Of a stretch of DNA of 64,000 bases, positions 36,374 through 44,582 are shown piece by piece (positions within the stretch are counted from its first letter, which is position 1; every line of letters begins with the position of its first letter). This stretch comes from CAVTPU01 sp963736695 (GTDB taxonomy: Bacteria > Actinomycetota > Actinomycetes > Mycobacteriales > Micromonosporaceae). The notes under the pieces were generated by a model that saw nothing but the letters and a program-made list of their open reading frames with translations, was not told the DNA's origin and ran no database searches. A program made the position numbers and the translations under genes. The DNA is taken from assembly GCA_963736695.1 (NCBI GenBank), contig CAVTPU010000001.1, positions 124,001 through 188,000 of the forward strand. The letters are read 5' to 3'.

Positions 36374-37030
36374 TCACCCGCTGGCGACCAGCCCCACGGC
36401 GAAAGCCGTGATCACCGCGCTCGAGATGAGTGCTGTCGCGAGCCGCCCACGCCGGCCGGTCACGACCCGCCCGACAACGCTCCCACCGCCGGCGAGCGTC
36501 AACTGCCACGTGGCGGACGCGACGAACGCCGCAAGCACGAAGACGGCGGCGCCCGCTCCGATCCACCGGCGGTCCTGGCCATATCCGATCACTAGTGCCA
36601 CGAAATAGATAACCGTCGCGGGGTTGAGCAACGTCAGCCCGAGCAGGGTGAGGTATGTCCGGGCGACTCTCGGCGCGGCTTTGCTCGCGGCGTCGGCAGC
36701 GGGTTCGCCGGAACGAGATTCGGCATGGGACTGCACGCGGGCCTCGCGCACGGCGGTCACGGCAGTGCGCGCCGCGAGCGCGATCAGGACCGCCCCTGCT
36801 ACCCAGCGCAAACCCTCGGCGGCTGGCTCGACGAGCCGTGCCACTGCGGTGCCACCAAGCACCGCCACGAGTGCATAGATCCCGTCGGCGGTCGCGACGC
36901 CGAGCGCCGCTGCGGCCCCGATCCGCAGGCCGCTGCGGGCGGTGAGCGTGACGATCAGCGCCGCGATCGCCCCAACCGGCACGGCCACGGCATAGCCCGC
37001 GAGCGCACCGGCGATCATCGCCTCGATCAT
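36374..37030 (-). CDS. LysE-family exporter
   Basis: 218 residues from ATG 37030, six predicted helices. The N-terminus (GALAGYAVAVPVGAIAALIV) carries the family GxxxxxxPG-like start; LLGLTLLNPATVIYFVALV is the second conserved repeat. An alanine/glutamate-rich cytoplasmic loop lies near residues 95-125. Exports amino acids or related solutes; the substrate is not predictable. Confidence 0.88.
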   Translation of the reverse strand: MIEAMIAGALAGYAVAVPVGAIAALIVTLTARSGLRIGAAAALGVATADGIYALVAVLGGTAVARLVEPAAEGLRWVAGAVLIALAARTAVTAVREARVQSHAESRSGEPAADAASKAAPRVARTYLTLLGLTLLNPATVIYFVALVIGYGQDRRWIGAGAAVFVLAAFVASATWQLTLAGGGSVVGRVVTGRRGRLATALISSAVITAFAVGLVASG

Positions 37031-37398
37031 CCCAGAGATCCGTTCATGTTCCGCATTCTGAGGTATCCGAACCGCGCCGCGCATCGCGATTTCCGTCGAT
37101 GGCCCGTCGAGCTGAAGCCGCCCCAGCGGCGCCTATTGGACGACGTGGGGGTTCGACGATCTTGGTGATCGGACCAGCAAGAACGTGCAGAGGTAATGTG
37201 TGTCATCAAAGCCGAGGTCGCCGAGGGTGCGGCCGGAATAGCTGGTGGATCGATGAGATCAGTTCGTGTTCGCGGCACGAACTCGACTGGAACTGCACAC
37301 GGAACGCCAATTTCCCCTTGTCCGGGTTACTACGGTCCACTGCTCGACCTGCTCGGAGTCCGATCATCGAATGCTGCTTCGAGACAGGAGAACCAGCG
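37031..37398. other. 368-bp gap at the edge of the accessory region
   Basis: No convincing gene. Base composition falls towards A/T. Short open frames (for example RGTNSTGTAHGTPISPCP) give no recognisable family. It may contain a decayed toxin end before the first immunity-type gene. Confidence 0.4.
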
Positions 37399-37725
37399 GT
37401 GTCAACCGAACTGCCTTCATGGATGCCCGAACGGTTAGACGCAGCGTCGCTGGTTCAGGAGCTAGATATAGAACAACTTCGGGCCGATGTCACCGACCTC
37501 GTAGAGTTCGCGTTGGCGGAAGACACGGGTTTTCTGGATTCGCTACCGGAAGAGGTCGAATCGGCATTGGTTACCCCGCTTCTACTACTGGGAAGAGTCA
37601 ACTCCACAAACTCAGATCCGGTGGAACTCGTTGTTGCTGCGCAACTTGTTAGAAGGTCTGTAAACGATTACCTCATCCGATGTCCTGCAGAGTTGACTGC
37701 GCGGCTCATGAAACTTCCGCAGTGA
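37399..37725 (+). CDS. hypothetical acidic protein, immunity-like
   Basis: 108 residues from GTG 37399 with AGGAG nine bases upstream. Acidic and mostly helical: LDAASLVQELDIEQLRADVT, EDTGFLDSLPEEVESAL. No family recognised. Small size, acidity and position at the start of a run of immunity-type genes suggest an orphan immunity protein (inference only). Confidence 0.55.
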   Translation: MSTELPSWMPERLDAASLVQELDIEQLRADVTDLVEFALAEDTGFLDSLPEEVESALVTPLLLLGRVNSTNSDPVELVVAAQLVRRSVNDYLIRCPAELTARLMKLPQ

Positions 37726-37822
37726 GTTGTATGGCCCCTGGAGCAGTGGGTGTATCTGACGCGAAATCGCTGATGTGTTCGGGCACTTGCCCGGCCGGCG
37801 CCCGTGAGGCCATTTGAAGTGA

Positions 37823-37942
37823 CAACGTAATTGTCAGAATGGACTCGCAAGGGATGGTCGGAATGAGGAGCGGCAATATCATTACTACCTTTTCCGACCA
37901 GATGACCCAGCTGCCTATTTTGCAAGGGAAGGGGCCAGGTGA
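37823..37942 (+). pseudogene. C-terminal tail of a toxin-like reading frame
   Basis: After an in-frame stop at 37820-37822 the frame runs QRNCQNGLARDGRNEERQYH and ends YYLFRPDDPAAYFAREGAR, with its TGA (37940-37942) overlapping the GTG of the next gene. A toxin stop overlapping an immunity start is the usual arrangement of polymorphic toxin cassettes. No start or N-terminal domain remains. Confidence 0.45.
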
Positions 37943-38352
37943 CCGAAAATGCCGCCAACTTCGTAGAAGCATTCTCCAGCTTCATTAGGGCTTCGGGCCG
38001 CTGGCGGGACACCACCCCGGACGCGCTCTTGGGGCGCTGGTCGCGGTTTGTTGATGATTGGGAGCAGGGTTATCCACATAACGTTGAAGATTACTACAAC
38101 GATCTCACCTCAAGGGATTCTTTGGAGCGGGCACTGGCCTCTGTCGAGCTGCAGGTGTTCCCCGAAATGTTCCAACTGCGCGCGAGCGTGAATTCGATCG
38201 ATTTAAGGTTTCGCGTACTTCTTATTCCAGACATTTTCCCCAGGATCCCAGAAGAATTCTGGTGGGCACGCGGCATTATAACGCGTGGACGGAGACGTTT
38301 TGTGGAGGACGTGCGGCGTGAATATCAAATCGACTTGATCGAGATCGAATAG
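37939..38352 (+). CDS. hypothetical protein, probable orphan immunity protein
   Basis: 137 residues from GTG 37939, overlapping the stop of a toxin-like tail by 3 bp. It is rich in Trp, Tyr and acidic residues (GRWSRFVDDWEQGYPHNVED, IPEEFWWARGI). I do not recognise a named family. Location and overlap argue for immunity; the function is not shown by sequence. Confidence 0.6.
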   Translation: MTENAANFVEAFSSFIRASGRWRDTTPDALLGRWSRFVDDWEQGYPHNVEDYYNDLTSRDSLERALASVELQVFPEMFQLRASVNSIDLRFRVLLIPDIFPRIPEEFWWARGIITRGRRRFVEDVRREYQIDLIEIE

Positions 38353-38375
38353 GACTACGATCTCGCGCTGGCCTT

Positions 38376-38894
38376 TTGACCGCCTCCGAGGATCTGGTAG
38401 TTTTCGCCAGATGGGAAATGCATCAACTGGTTCAAAACCCGGCAGCTTTGAGTCGGACTTCCTGGTATCGAGGTGGGAAAACATTGATAATCCATTCGGA
38501 GATTAGCGGCGAAGGAATCCTTCCGTGGCGAAGCGGGCGCGTGTTCCGATTGTGGCGGTATGGGATCGGACATTCGCAACTGCTTTTGCGGAGTCCCGGC
38601 AATGGCGAGAACGAGACATTAAGTATCCTGTTTGAAGCCGTCGAATTCATGAGACTCCGAAGAAGCTACGCAGATCTCGTTCTTCGACTGGCAGGGGAAG
38701 AAGAAGGGGACTGGTTTGAAGCGATAAAGTCGACACAGATGCCCGTACTTCGTGTTGTATTGGCGGGCCGGGCTGATACCGGACTCGTGGCCTGTTCGCG
38801 AGTGACTGTGCGAACGGTCAGCAAGGTTGAAGACGACTCCTGGACCGACGGGGCCACCATATTTTCAGTCATTCGTCAAAGCAGTTCGGGATAG
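38376..38894 (+). CDS. hypothetical protein
   Basis: 172 residues from TTG 38376, 24 bp after the previous gene. Features: ILPWRSGRVFRLWRYGIGHS, LLRSPGNGENETLSILFEAV, MRLRRSYADLVLRLAGEEEG. No known domain. It resembles a small globular protein of immunity type; an internal ATG (MHQLVQNPAAL) is an alternative start. Confidence 0.55.
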   Translation: MTASEDLVVFARWEMHQLVQNPAALSRTSWYRGGKTLIIHSEISGEGILPWRSGRVFRLWRYGIGHSQLLLRSPGNGENETLSILFEAVEFMRLRRSYADLVLRLAGEEEGDWFEAIKSTQMPVLRVVLAGRADTGLVACSRVTVRTVSKVEDDSWTDGATIFSVIRQSSSG

Positions 38895-38937
38895 CGTTTT
38901 CTCCAATCGTAAGGGCACATATGCTCGGCGACTTGTA

Positions 38938-39228
38938 CTACATTCGCAGATCTGGGCCAATATCCCGACTATGTGGACTTGGCCAAGACAACGGGAGCTA
39001 ATAACTTCAGCATTCCGGACGATGTGTAGAATGCAATGTCTCCTGCGGAGCAGTGGGCGGCGAACCGAAAGTTTCTAGATCGGCGTAGGCAACGACGACA
39101 CGTTCCTGCTAGCGACGCCAGTAGATGCCATGAGGACCGACTCATGGTACGCGGAGAAGCTCAATTGCCTTATGAAAAATAGATATACGTTCAACACTGA
39201 CGGCACGGCAATGATACCTGGAAGGTAG
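38938..39228 (+). pseudogene. C-terminal domain of an RHS/WXG-type toxin, decayed
   Basis: Reads TTFADLGQYPDYVDLAKTTG, then ANNFSIPDDV, a TAG where W is expected, NAMSPAEQWAANRKFLDR, then after a +1 shift VGNDDTFLLATPVDAMRTDS, WYAEKLNCLMKNRYTF and MIPGR with TAG at 39226. This matches a toxin C-terminus family often found at the ends of actinobacterial RHS proteins (from memory of the family). The stop and the shift mean it cannot be made as one protein. The immunity gene starts 2 bp later. Confidence 0.65.
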
Positions 39229-39230
39229 TA

Positions 39231-39656
39231 ATGAGCACCGGAAGTATTCCCAGCTACGCACACGAACGCTTGGTGGGCGACGTGGGCCTTTCGGCCGATA
39301 CGGAGCGTGGCGGTGGCCCCATGGGCAGCGGAAGTTGGCGTCTCACCAACGGCATCGTCGATATTGAAGTCTACAGCGACCGCGGTCGGCTGGGTGTAGC
39401 CGCAGGCAGGCATGGCGGACGAACTTTCGGTGTCGGTGTCTGGGCCGGAGCCGTAGGTGCCAGTGTCGCCAACAGCCTGACATTTGAAGAGCAGATCGAC
39501 TACTTTGCGAGCACGCTAGAGGTCATTACGCGCCTAGTTCAGGCGGTGCCGGAAATTGAGGCGAAACTGCGTGATATCAATTGGGAATCGGTCAAGGATT
39601 TGCTCGGCCTACCGCCAGACGCCCAGCGCGATGATCCCAAATCCTGGAATCGGTGA
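39231..39656 (+). CDS. immunity-type protein following a toxin remnant
   Basis: 141 residues from ATG 39231, two bases after the toxin stop. Contains a Gly-rich strand region (GGGPMGSGSWRLTNGIVDIE, GVGVWAGAVGASVANSL) and an acidic C-terminal helix pair (EIEAKLRDINWESVKDLLGL). The toxin-then-immunity arrangement is the main evidence; the fold is not assigned. Confidence 0.62.
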   Translation: MSTGSIPSYAHERLVGDVGLSADTERGGGPMGSGSWRLTNGIVDIEVYSDRGRLGVAAGRHGGRTFGVGVWAGAVGASVANSLTFEEQIDYFASTLEVITRLVQAVPEIEAKLRDINWESVKDLLGLPPDAQRDDPKSWNR

Positions 39657-39850
39657 ACAATTGAGCCGGGGACGTCGGCGGCTCATTGAGCCATTCCGGG
39701 TAACGGTTCGTAACGTTTGGTAGTCATGTTGTGCGGCCGTGGTCGATGTGACAAGTGCGGCGGCGACGATGTCGCCGATCTTCCAGGGGCCGCTGCCTCC
39801 CCGCGCTCAGGGACGTCGACTGCCGGAGGTGGACTCAGGGTCAGCGGTGA

Positions 39851-40048
39851 CACCACGTCGTCATGGCCGACGGCACCAACAATCCGGTCGGCCAGATCGA
39901 ACTCGGTGATGAGGTCCTGGCCACCGACCCAGAAACCGGTCAAACCCACCCCGGTACGGTCGAGAAAGCTGGGTGCACGAAGACGACCTCTACATCACCG
40001 GGCGACTCCTTCAACCCCGCCCTGGATCGAGGGACTGCGTTGAGCGAT
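39851..40048 (+). pseudogene. Hint (intein-like) protease fragment
   Basis: VVMADGTNNPVGQIELGDEV followed by LATDPETGQTHPGTVEK is the Hint-domain N-terminus, which in polymorphic toxins releases the C-terminal toxin. It then switches frame to SWVHEDDLYITGRLLQPRPG and stops at TGA 40046-40048, overlapping the next gene's TTG start. The preceding 190 bp (39657-39850) contains no clear gene. Confidence 0.6.
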
Positions 40049-40621
40049 GAAGACAAGTTGACAGAAATCGAATTGGGCTCCCGTCCTCGTTGGCGGCGAA
40101 TATTTAACGGCGACACGCGGGGCGCGGAAGTCCATGGAGCTTGCCCAGTATGCGGATCAACGACATTACATCGCTGGTATTCGATTGAGCAAGCGGTATC
40201 ATCGACACGTGGCAGTAAGGTTTATATCGGCCGAGGAAGACTCTGGGAATGGTGCAGCGCCTGCCGTTCATTCGAATACTATCCGGACGGCTACGTCTCC
40301 GATTGGTGGTCCGCGCGATATAGTGTCGAGCCAGCGGCTCTTCGATATGATCCCGGTCCGGTTGAGCGCGAGCGTGCCGTGAACGCGACAGCGCCTTCCC
40401 CACGTGCAACCCAGATGCCGTCCGCGCAGCCTCGGCTATTCTTGGTTCCGTCCACGAACCATCGGATGCGCGTGAAGCAGGTCATTGCACGACCGTTGGA
40501 GCGGGCGCCGCGACACCGCCGTTCGGTGTGCAATAGACCGGACAGTAACGACACGGTCTCCTCGCGCACGCTGAGGGTAGCGATGTATGTGTCACTCATG
40601 GCTGGCGCAGAACTCTCATGA
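40040..40621 (+). CDS. zinc-ribbon immunity-type protein with a foreign C-terminus
   Basis: From TTG 40040: MSDEDKLTEIELGSRPRWRR, then ACPVCGSTTLHRWYSIEQA and LWEWCSACRSFEYYPDGY (paired CxxC), then ALRYDPGPVERER. I recall similar short proteins next to RHS toxins, ending about here. The open frame runs on for 80 more residues that are antisense to a transposase remnant (40390-40599), so the native C-terminus was probably lost by insertion or deletion. Confidence 0.6.
   Translation: MSDEDKLTEIELGSRPRWRRIFNGDTRGAEVHGACPVCGSTTLHRWYSIEQAVSSTRGSKVYIGRGRLWEWCSACRSFEYYPDGYVSDWWSARYSVEPAALRYDPGPVERERAVNATAPSPRATQMPSAQPRLFLVPSTNHRMRVKQVIARPLERAPRHRRSVCNRPDSNDTVSSRTLRVAMYVSLMAGAELS
40390..40599 (-). 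pseudogene. IS5-type transposase N-terminal remnant
   Basis: Minus-strand frame: MSDTYIATLSVREETVSLLS, LLHTERRCRGARSNGRAM, TCFTRIRWFVDGTKN. This follows the N-terminus of the HTH/DDE_Tnp_4 transposases common in actinobacteria (typically TERRRRGTRRGRRAL, then LRWFLDGTR). Internal residues are missing and no catalytic domain remains. Confidence 0.5.
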
Positions 40622-40859
40622 AGTTGATCTCGGAAGGACCACCTTCATATCGGAGTCTGCGGCGCTCGCAGCACCAGAACACCTCCAATTGTTGTTGCGA
40701 TTCCGAATACCGCATCCAGTAAATTCAGACACGAATAGATCAACGACAGTTGACTGCTCTGGGTCACCACCGCAAGTGCAATAGAGCCGTTTACTTTACA
40801 GTCCCAGGTATGGTGTCCTGCGGTTACCGTACCTGCGGTATTGAGAGGGGTTAGATAGG

Positions 40860-41381
40860 TTGATTCTCAATGCATTGATTCACGGCGAGTTGCGTTATGC
40901 AGAGAGCCTGCCAGAGATGCTTGCACTGGTGAGCGTGGTTATGAAGGATTCGGCGATCGAATCAAGTTTCCCCTTCTATGATCCTAGCGAGGACGCCAAA
41001 TTCATGATGTCTGACAGGCGGCATGCGGGGGTTGGGATTGATTGGCCAAACAATTTTCTACAAGTCTCCGTCAACACATCGACTGGCTATGGCGGACTAA
41101 TCTGGTTCGTTACCGAGGGCTATCCGAAGAAGGGGGAAGTCTATGAAAGTGTGTGGGTGTCGGATAGTCCCAACCCTCCTTGTTTTGATCCACGCGTTGT
41201 TTCCGACCCATGTGAGCCAGCCTTTCACGATCCGAGGAGCACAATTCCGATTCCGTTGGTTCGTCAGGCCGTGGAGGAGTTCTGCCAAACGGGAACCGGG
41301 CAACGCCCGGAGTGCGTTGGCTGGATTCGTGGCTATGTGAGCGGATATCGTCTGGACCCTGATCCAATGTCGTTCAATTAA
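40860..41381 (+). CDS. Imm1-family immunity protein
   Basis: 173 residues from TTG 40860. The Imm1 core is clear: VGIDWPNNFLQVSVNTSTGY then GGLIWFVTEGYPKKGEVYE, followed by DPRSTIPIPLVRQAVEEFCQ and RPECVGWIRG. Imm1 proteins protect against deaminase-type or related polymorphic toxins (known family). No toxin gene remains beside it, so it is an orphan immunity gene. The 238 bp before it (40622-40859) has no gene. Confidence 0.8.
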   Translation: MILNALIHGELRYAESLPEMLALVSVVMKDSAIESSFPFYDPSEDAKFMMSDRRHAGVGIDWPNNFLQVSVNTSTGYGGLIWFVTEGYPKKGEVYESVWVSDSPNPPCFDPRVVSDPCEPAFHDPRSTIPIPLVRQAVEEFCQTGTGQRPECVGWIRGYVSGYRLDPDPMSFN

Positions 41382-41524
41382 GGCGTTTGTGCAGGTCAGC
41401 GTGCCGCACTGGCGGGTAGCGTTGAGAGTCGGAACGGTTGCCGATCGTGATCACAGAGACGCGGCCGTCGGGCGGTTGACTGACCACATTGGTCTGGACG
41501 TGTTGTCGGCCTGGTTTCATTGAG

Positions 41525-41542
41525 GGGACTGCGTTGAGCGAT
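41525..41542 (+). repeat. second copy of GGGACTGCGTTGAGCGAT
   Basis: The same 18 bases occur at 40031-40048, where they hold the TTG start of the zinc-ribbon immunity gene. Here the frame after TTG (SDQAHWKVSRGTGGL) stops after 16 codons, so this is a decayed copy of an immunity-gene start. Confidence 0.6.
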
Positions 41543-41594
41543 CAGGCGCACTGGAAAGTGTCCCGTGGGACTGGTGGACTGTAAGGTTTCCACA

Positions 41595-41939
41595 GTGACT
41601 GAGATTCACCCATCATCGCTCAACCGGTTCATTCGTGCCGTCGCTATCCTGGCGCTGTCTGCGGAAGCGCAGCTCGAATACTTGACGTCCATCGGCGTAC
41701 CAGACGGCGTGGACGAACTCGCCTTGGAGTTTGACGACGGCCGGCTGCTAGTGCGCCAGTTTGAGGAGCTGGGGTGGATATCCGCTGTCTTCCGGGCGAA
41801 AGTCGATCCTCTGAACGCCTTGCTGGAAGAGATGAGTGGTGAGACTCGAGCCGAGTTGTGGACCAGGTCGGCGCTGATGGTGGCGTCCGAGTGGGAACGT
41901 GTCAGGTCGCTCGCGAGGAACCTACTGTTCGCCATTTAG
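41595..41939 (+). CDS. immunity-type protein
   Basis: 114 residues from GTG 41595 with AAGG upstream. All-helical and acidic: AILALSAEAQLEYLTSIGVP, VDELALEFDDGRLLVRQ, LLEEMSGETRAELWTRSAL, WERVRSLARNLLFAI. The ending is like the small immunity proteins that follow RHS toxins in Streptomyces (from memory). The toxin partner is missing. Confidence 0.65.
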   Translation: MTEIHPSSLNRFIRAVAILALSAEAQLEYLTSIGVPDGVDELALEFDDGRLLVRQFEELGWISAVFRAKVDPLNALLEEMSGETRAELWTRSALMVASEWERVRSLARNLLFAI

Positions 41940-42192
41940 GGCAGTCCCGTGTCTCCGTTCGCCGGATTGCCGATCCCTACCGCACGATGTTGGTAGTCGC
42001 TCCCCGCACGCGGCGACGGATTCCTTGCCCTATTGGAGATCTCCGGATCAAGGTCCACATCTCCGGCGTGCGCTCGGGCAAGCGTTACGGCGACGGGTTC
42101 AAGGTCCAGATTGTCAGCTCTCATCACGACACCCTGGTAGGGACCCTGACCAAGGGTGCGACGACATCCGACTCGGTGATCGAGGGGGGACA
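41940..42192 (+). other. remnant with a short open frame before the next gene
   Basis: One frame (DLRIKVHISGVRSGKRYGDG, then FKVQIVSSHHDTLVGTLTKG) stays open up to a TGA that overlaps the next TTG start. It looks like the tail of a lost toxin or Hint region; no family is assigned. Confidence 0.35.
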
Positions 42193-42768
42193 TTGAGCAC
42201 GCATGCTGGCTGCCTGGAGGAGTTGCGTGGTGAGCTCGGAAAATATGACTGGTCAGTGTTGAGGTCCTACCTGGGAAGGTCGAGTCAGCTTCCATCGGCG
42301 ATCGAGGCGTTGATATTTGCTGAGTCAGACCAGGATGCGAGGGCAGCATACTGGCGCATCGACAATGTCGCAATTGTTCAGGGCCGATTGTCCGAGAGCG
42401 CATATGCAGTCACCTCGTGTCTTCTGATCGGGCTTCCGTTTGCTAAGGCTGCGAGCAGGGATAACGTCTTCGATTTATTGGCCACCATTGCCGGTGGATA
42501 CGACAGGCACATAGACATCGAAAGTGTTGGCCCAGTCTCGGCGCGGGAGTGTGTTCGTCTCATGTCGCGATGCCTGTCGACATTTACTGAAGAAGTGCAG
42601 AGAGGAAATCCAAGCTGCGTGGACATCGCCCTCATGTGCGCCATCTACATGCCTCCTCTTCGCGTTCGCGTCGCCGAGGTTTTTGAGGAGGCGTTGGACA
42701 ATCCTACGTGCGCATCCATCGTTGATCTCATTGAGAACTCACTGGTTGATCTTCGAGGTGAAGTGTGA
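42193..42768 (+). CDS. helical-repeat immunity-type protein
   Basis: 191 residues from TTG 42193 with GAGGGGGG upstream. Key stretch: AYWRIDNVAIVQGRLSESAY, then LLATIAGGYDRHIDIE, MSRCLSTFTEEVQRG. The WRIDN-VQG motif followed by HEAT-like helices is a pattern I associate with immunity proteins of actinobacterial polymorphic toxins. The start overlaps the stop of an upstream remnant, again the toxin/immunity arrangement. Confidence 0.68.
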   Translation: MSTHAGCLEELRGELGKYDWSVLRSYLGRSSQLPSAIEALIFAESDQDARAAYWRIDNVAIVQGRLSESAYAVTSCLLIGLPFAKAASRDNVFDLLATIAGGYDRHIDIESVGPVSARECVRLMSRCLSTFTEEVQRGNPSCVDIALMCAIYMPPLRVRVAEVFEEALDNPTCASIVDLIENSLVDLRGEV

Positions 42769-42853
42769 TCGGATCTACGGTTTAGTGGCTGAGCCTTAAC
42801 CCGCATGGCTCTGTTCAGGTATAGGCTCTTGGAGCCGTAGCCCAGGAGTCCGG

Positions 42854-43489
42854 GTGGAATTTCTTGATCTTTCGCCGTACCAATATCTGAGTAGCCCGAC
42901 CCCGATGCGTTCGCTCGGCTGGTTGGGTCGCGAGCATGGAGTTCAGGGCAGGGCTCGCCGCCCGATGACCAAAGTCGATCTTCGGCAATTTTGGGCTGCA
43001 TCGTCGCGAGTGGTGAGCCTTACGCTCGGCTCTCATGAATGTGACTTATGCGCGAACGAAACCGCGTCTCGTGGCAACGGCGAATATCATTACTATCTGG
43101 CCAATGGGGATGTCTACGCAGCCCCGATGATGATTCGGCACTACATTCTGGATCACGGCTATCGTTTGCCTGAGGCGTTTCGGAATGGGTTAGATGGAAC
43201 CACGGAATTAGCGTGGGACAACCGAGCCGAGCTTCTTTGTGAGGTTCTGGCGGACGACTCCCGAGATCCGGACCTTCGATGCCAGGCAATAGCTGATCTG
43301 CCACACTGGCTTGATTCTCGGGCTTTTCAGGCCCTGCTGGGTGCGACTCGTGACAAGCAACTCGTAGATATCGTGGGTGACGAAATCGGCCGATCCTTGG
43401 TGCCATTTCTGTCCTGTGATTTCGCCGCAGAGCTGAATGCAGGTGACCTGCCGGACATCGTCAAGTATGGGTTGGGATTGATTTTATAG
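42854..43489 (+). CDS. conserved immunity-associated protein (DUF7919-like)
   Basis: 211 residues from GTG 42854: MEFLDLSPYQYLSSPTPMRS, LGWLGREHGVQG, SLTLGSHECDLCANE, GNGEYHYYLANGDVYAAPMM, IRHYILDHGYRLPEAF. The order is that of a conserved protein family seen beside toxins in Streptomyces and relatives (assignment from memory). The C-terminal half is helical. It is the last gene of the accessory block before the SUF operon. Confidence 0.7.
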   Translation: MEFLDLSPYQYLSSPTPMRSLGWLGREHGVQGRARRPMTKVDLRQFWAASSRVVSLTLGSHECDLCANETASRGNGEYHYYLANGDVYAAPMMIRHYILDHGYRLPEAFRNGLDGTTELAWDNRAELLCEVLADDSRDPDLRCQAIADLPHWLDSRAFQALLGATRDKQLVDIVGDEIGRSLVPFLSCDFAAELNAGDLPDIVKYGLGLIL

Positions 43490-43531
43490 CTGGAGAACGG
43501 CGGGGTCTCAATGGATCACTGATCGACCCAT

Positions 43532-43568
43532 CCCGGTAGTTGATCAAACAGCGTGATCAACTACCGGG
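43532..43568. repeat. 15-bp perfect inverted repeat at the accessory/SUF boundary
   Basis: CCCGGTAGTTGATCA (43532-43546), loop AACAGCG, exact complement 43554-43568. It lies between the convergent last immunity-type gene and the DUF59 gene. No T-run; possibly a bidirectional terminator or RNA-processing stem. Confidence 0.7.
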
Positions 43569-43665
43569 CGTTGATCGATAGGAGGCCGTGTTGTGTTGGT
43601 TTGCGGTGTCCGACGCAACGCGGGAGATCGATCGCAATGGCGTGAAACCGCGAGGCCGCAACGGG

Positions 43666-44130
43666 TCAGACGTTGAAGCCGAGCGACCGCAGCTGATCGC
43701 GACCCTCTTCGGTGATCTTGTCGGGCCCCCACGGGGGCATCCAGACCCAGTTGATTCGCACGTCGTCGACGAGGCCGCCACCCGGCCCGCCGCACAGCGC
43801 CTGCCGGGTCTGGTCCTCGATGACGTCGGTGAGTGGGCACGCCGCTGAGGTGAGGGTGAGGTCGAGTGTCGCGACGAGGTCCTGGCTGACGTGAACGCCA
43901 TAGAGAAGGCCAAGGTCGACGACGTTGATGCCGAGCTCGGGGTCGACGACGTCACGCATCGCCTCCTCCACCTCGTCGGTCGAGGGCAGGGGACGGGCAG
44001 AAGCGGGTGCGGTGGCGCCGGTGGGCGCGGCGCTGGCGGGAGCGGCACCGTCGGACGAGGCCACGCCAGTCTCCGCAGAGTCGGAGACTGCGGACGTCTC
44101 CGACGGCGTCAGTTCGGTCTGGTTGGTCAT
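43666..44130 (-). CDS. sufT: metal-sulfur cluster assembly factor (DUF59/MIP18, SufT-like)
   Basis: Helps target Fe-S clusters. 154 residues; the first 45 are Ala/Thr-rich and poorly ordered, then the DUF59 domain: LPSTDEVEEAMRDVVDPELG, INVVDLGLLYGV, LTLTSAACPLTDVIEDQ (reactive Cys) and WMPPWGPDKITEEGRDQL. Last gene of the SUF operon; it overlaps sufU by 4 bp. Confidence 0.9.
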   Translation of the reverse strand: MTNQTELTPSETSAVSDSAETGVASSDGAAPASAAPTGATAPASARPLPSTDEVEEAMRDVVDPELGINVVDLGLLYGVHVSQDLVATLDLTLTSAACPLTDVIEDQTRQALCGGPGGGLVDDVRINWVWMPPWGPDKITEEGRDQLRSLGFNV

Positions 44131-44582
44131 CGCTTCTCCTCCGCACCCGCGGCCGTCGCCTGCACGGCCGCGTCCTTAAAAGCCATCCACGACAGCAGGG
44201 CGCACTTGACCCGTGCCGGATATTTCGCCACTCCGGCGAAGGCGACACCGTCGCCGAGCAGGTCTTCGTCGGGCTCCACCTCACCGCGACCGCCGACGAG
44301 CGCGGCGAACGCGTCGACGCGGGCGAACGCCTCATCCACCGGCTGACCGAGCAGCACCTCGTGCAACACGCTCGCCGACGCTTGGCTGATCGAGCAGCCC
44401 ATCCCGTCATAGGAGATGTCGGCAATGACGCCGTCGACGACGTGTGCCCGCAGGGTCAGCTCGTCGCCGCAGGTCGGGTTGACGTGACGCACCTCGGCCT
44501 CGAAGGGGTCGCGCAACCCGCGACCACGGGGATGCTTGTAGTGATCGAGGATGATGTCCTGGTAAAGCTGTTGCAGTTCCAT
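44127..44582 (-). CDS. sufU: SufU zinc-dependent sulfur-transfer protein
   Basis: Accepts sulfur from SufS. 151 residues from ATG 44582, overlapping the sufS stop. Zinc/Cys sites: PTCGDELTL, MGCSISQAS, RVKCALLSW. The extra residues between the second and third Cys are typical of SufU rather than IscU. Confidence 0.93.
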   Translation of the reverse strand: MELQQLYQDIILDHYKHPRGRGLRDPFEAEVRHVNPTCGDELTLRAHVVDGVIADISYDGMGCSISQASASVLHEVLLGQPVDEAFARVDAFAALVGGRGEVEPDEDLLGDGVAFAGVAKYPARVKCALLSWMAFKDAAVQATAAGAEEKR

